Assembly (NCBI GenBank): GCA_946615905.1
Contig: CAMOIE010000008.1
Span: 50,126-114,125 of the forward strand
Source: an uncultured Treponema sp.
GTDB taxonomy: Bacteria > Spirochaetota > Spirochaetia > Treponematales > Treponemataceae
Direction of reading: 5' to 3'
Length of the DNA: 64,000 bases
In this document: piece after piece, positions 63,766 through 64,000 of the stretch
Numbering within the stretch: position 1 is the first letter of the stretch
How the letters are laid out: each line of letters begins with the position of its first letter
Notes under the pieces: model-generated
The model's input: the letters and a program-made list of their open reading frames with translations, nothing else
What the model was told of the DNA's origin: nothing
The model's database searches: none
Program-made: the position numbers and the translations under genes

Positions 63766-64000
63766 TTATGGGCGCAAGTGCCATCCGTATCAATGGCTTT
63801 CCGGGGCTTGCCCTCACGGCCGGTGCCCGCCTGCGGCGTACACGCGCTGCGCGCCCCCTTCAATCCTTGCGCGTCTGCTCGTCATCTGCCTGTGCTATTC
63901 CCATAAACGAAAGTGAGCAACGTAGTTGCGAACAAATACGGCTTCCGCCGTTTGCGTTGTAGGAAATCATTAACTCGCCGCTCACGCGGCTTATGCATCC
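63766..64000. other. GC-rich spacer at the window end, no gene seen
   Basis: Repetitive GC-rich filler (palindromic bits such as GCGCTGCGCGC) with no ribosome site. The short frame 63768-63962 lacks protein character and I do not call it. Nothing else supported before the window ends. Confidence 0.5.

Noticed and set aside
63768..63962. 64-codon frame at the window end
   Set aside because: Composition is that of the GC-rich spacer filler and no ribosome site precedes it.
1..64000. tRNA, rRNA or prophage genes
   Set aside because: No T-loop consensus in a cloverleaf setting, no rRNA-like stretch and no phage structural gene or integrase was seen on either strand by eye; a covariance-model search could still find a small RNA.

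Overview
The window looks like chromosome of a Treponema-type spirochaete, probably a gut or oral member rather than T. pallidum. The strongest sign is the block tamB - bamA - skp - mutS, which matches the order I recall in T. pallidum (TP0325-TP0328). Many lipoproteins and signal peptides, a chemotaxis receptor and a CheW, and an Arg-type EF-P fit the same group. Base composition is near balanced in most genes, clearly AT-richer in 21.3-25.6 kb, and GC-rich in several repeat-filled spacers. I found no rRNA, tRNA or CRISPR array.

Layout. 0-7 kb is housekeeping and envelope: ndk (5' end outside the window), gpsA, ffh, an HtrA protease, a secreted class-3 lipase with a barrel-like C-terminus, and efp, closed by a clear terminator. 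7.1-21.9 kb is one tightly overlapping co-directional operon: a minimal type II secretion-like machine (secretin, ATPase, platform protein, major pseudopilin, two tiny pseudopilin-like proteins, a single-pass inner-membrane protein), two lipoproteins, a clostripain-family (C11) lipoprotein protease and a 1945-residue Rhs/YD-repeat protein with a Sec signal peptide. 21.3-25.6 kb is an AT-rich accessory tail: the variable Rhs tip, two paralogous secreted proteins that flank a leucine-rich-repeat-like protein and an SH3-like lipoprotein, and scars of lost genes, including what looks like the last ten codons of another Rhs tip.

25.6-30 kb is mostly on the minus strand: a small acidic protein, an 87-bp tandem repeat, a carboxyltransferase of the methylmalonyl-CoA decarboxylase / propionyl-CoA carboxylase type with a well-formed promoter embedded in dyads, a hairpin-rich spacer and an unrecognised 572-residue membrane protein. 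29.8-34.8 kb reads rightward: a DUF4230 protein, a cytosolic FIST-domain hybrid histidine kinase with receiver and Hpt domains, and cbiD. 35-44.6 kb holds an LPP20-like lipoprotein, a heterodimeric ABC exporter, a TIGR01212-type radical SAM protein, a DUF1508 protein, a methyl-accepting chemotaxis protein, a small secreted protein and a thymidylate kinase with an altered P-loop.

44.7-55 kb is the outer-membrane assembly block (tamB, bamA, skp) followed by mutS, then a comF-like phosphoribosyltransferase. 56-57.9 kb carries a GltD-type oxidoreductase and cheW, each with its own promoter. 58-61.7 kb is an overlapping run of a DegT-like protein without the PLP lysine, nadK and recN. 61.7-63.8 kb is an unrecognised helical protein coupled to an HD-domain protein.

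The most unusual content is the type II secretion-like operon that appears to be translationally wired to its probable cargo (C11 protease and Rhs protein), the secreted partner genes behind the Rhs tip, and a family of five hairpins that share an invariant 11-nt loop but have unrelated, self-complementary stems.
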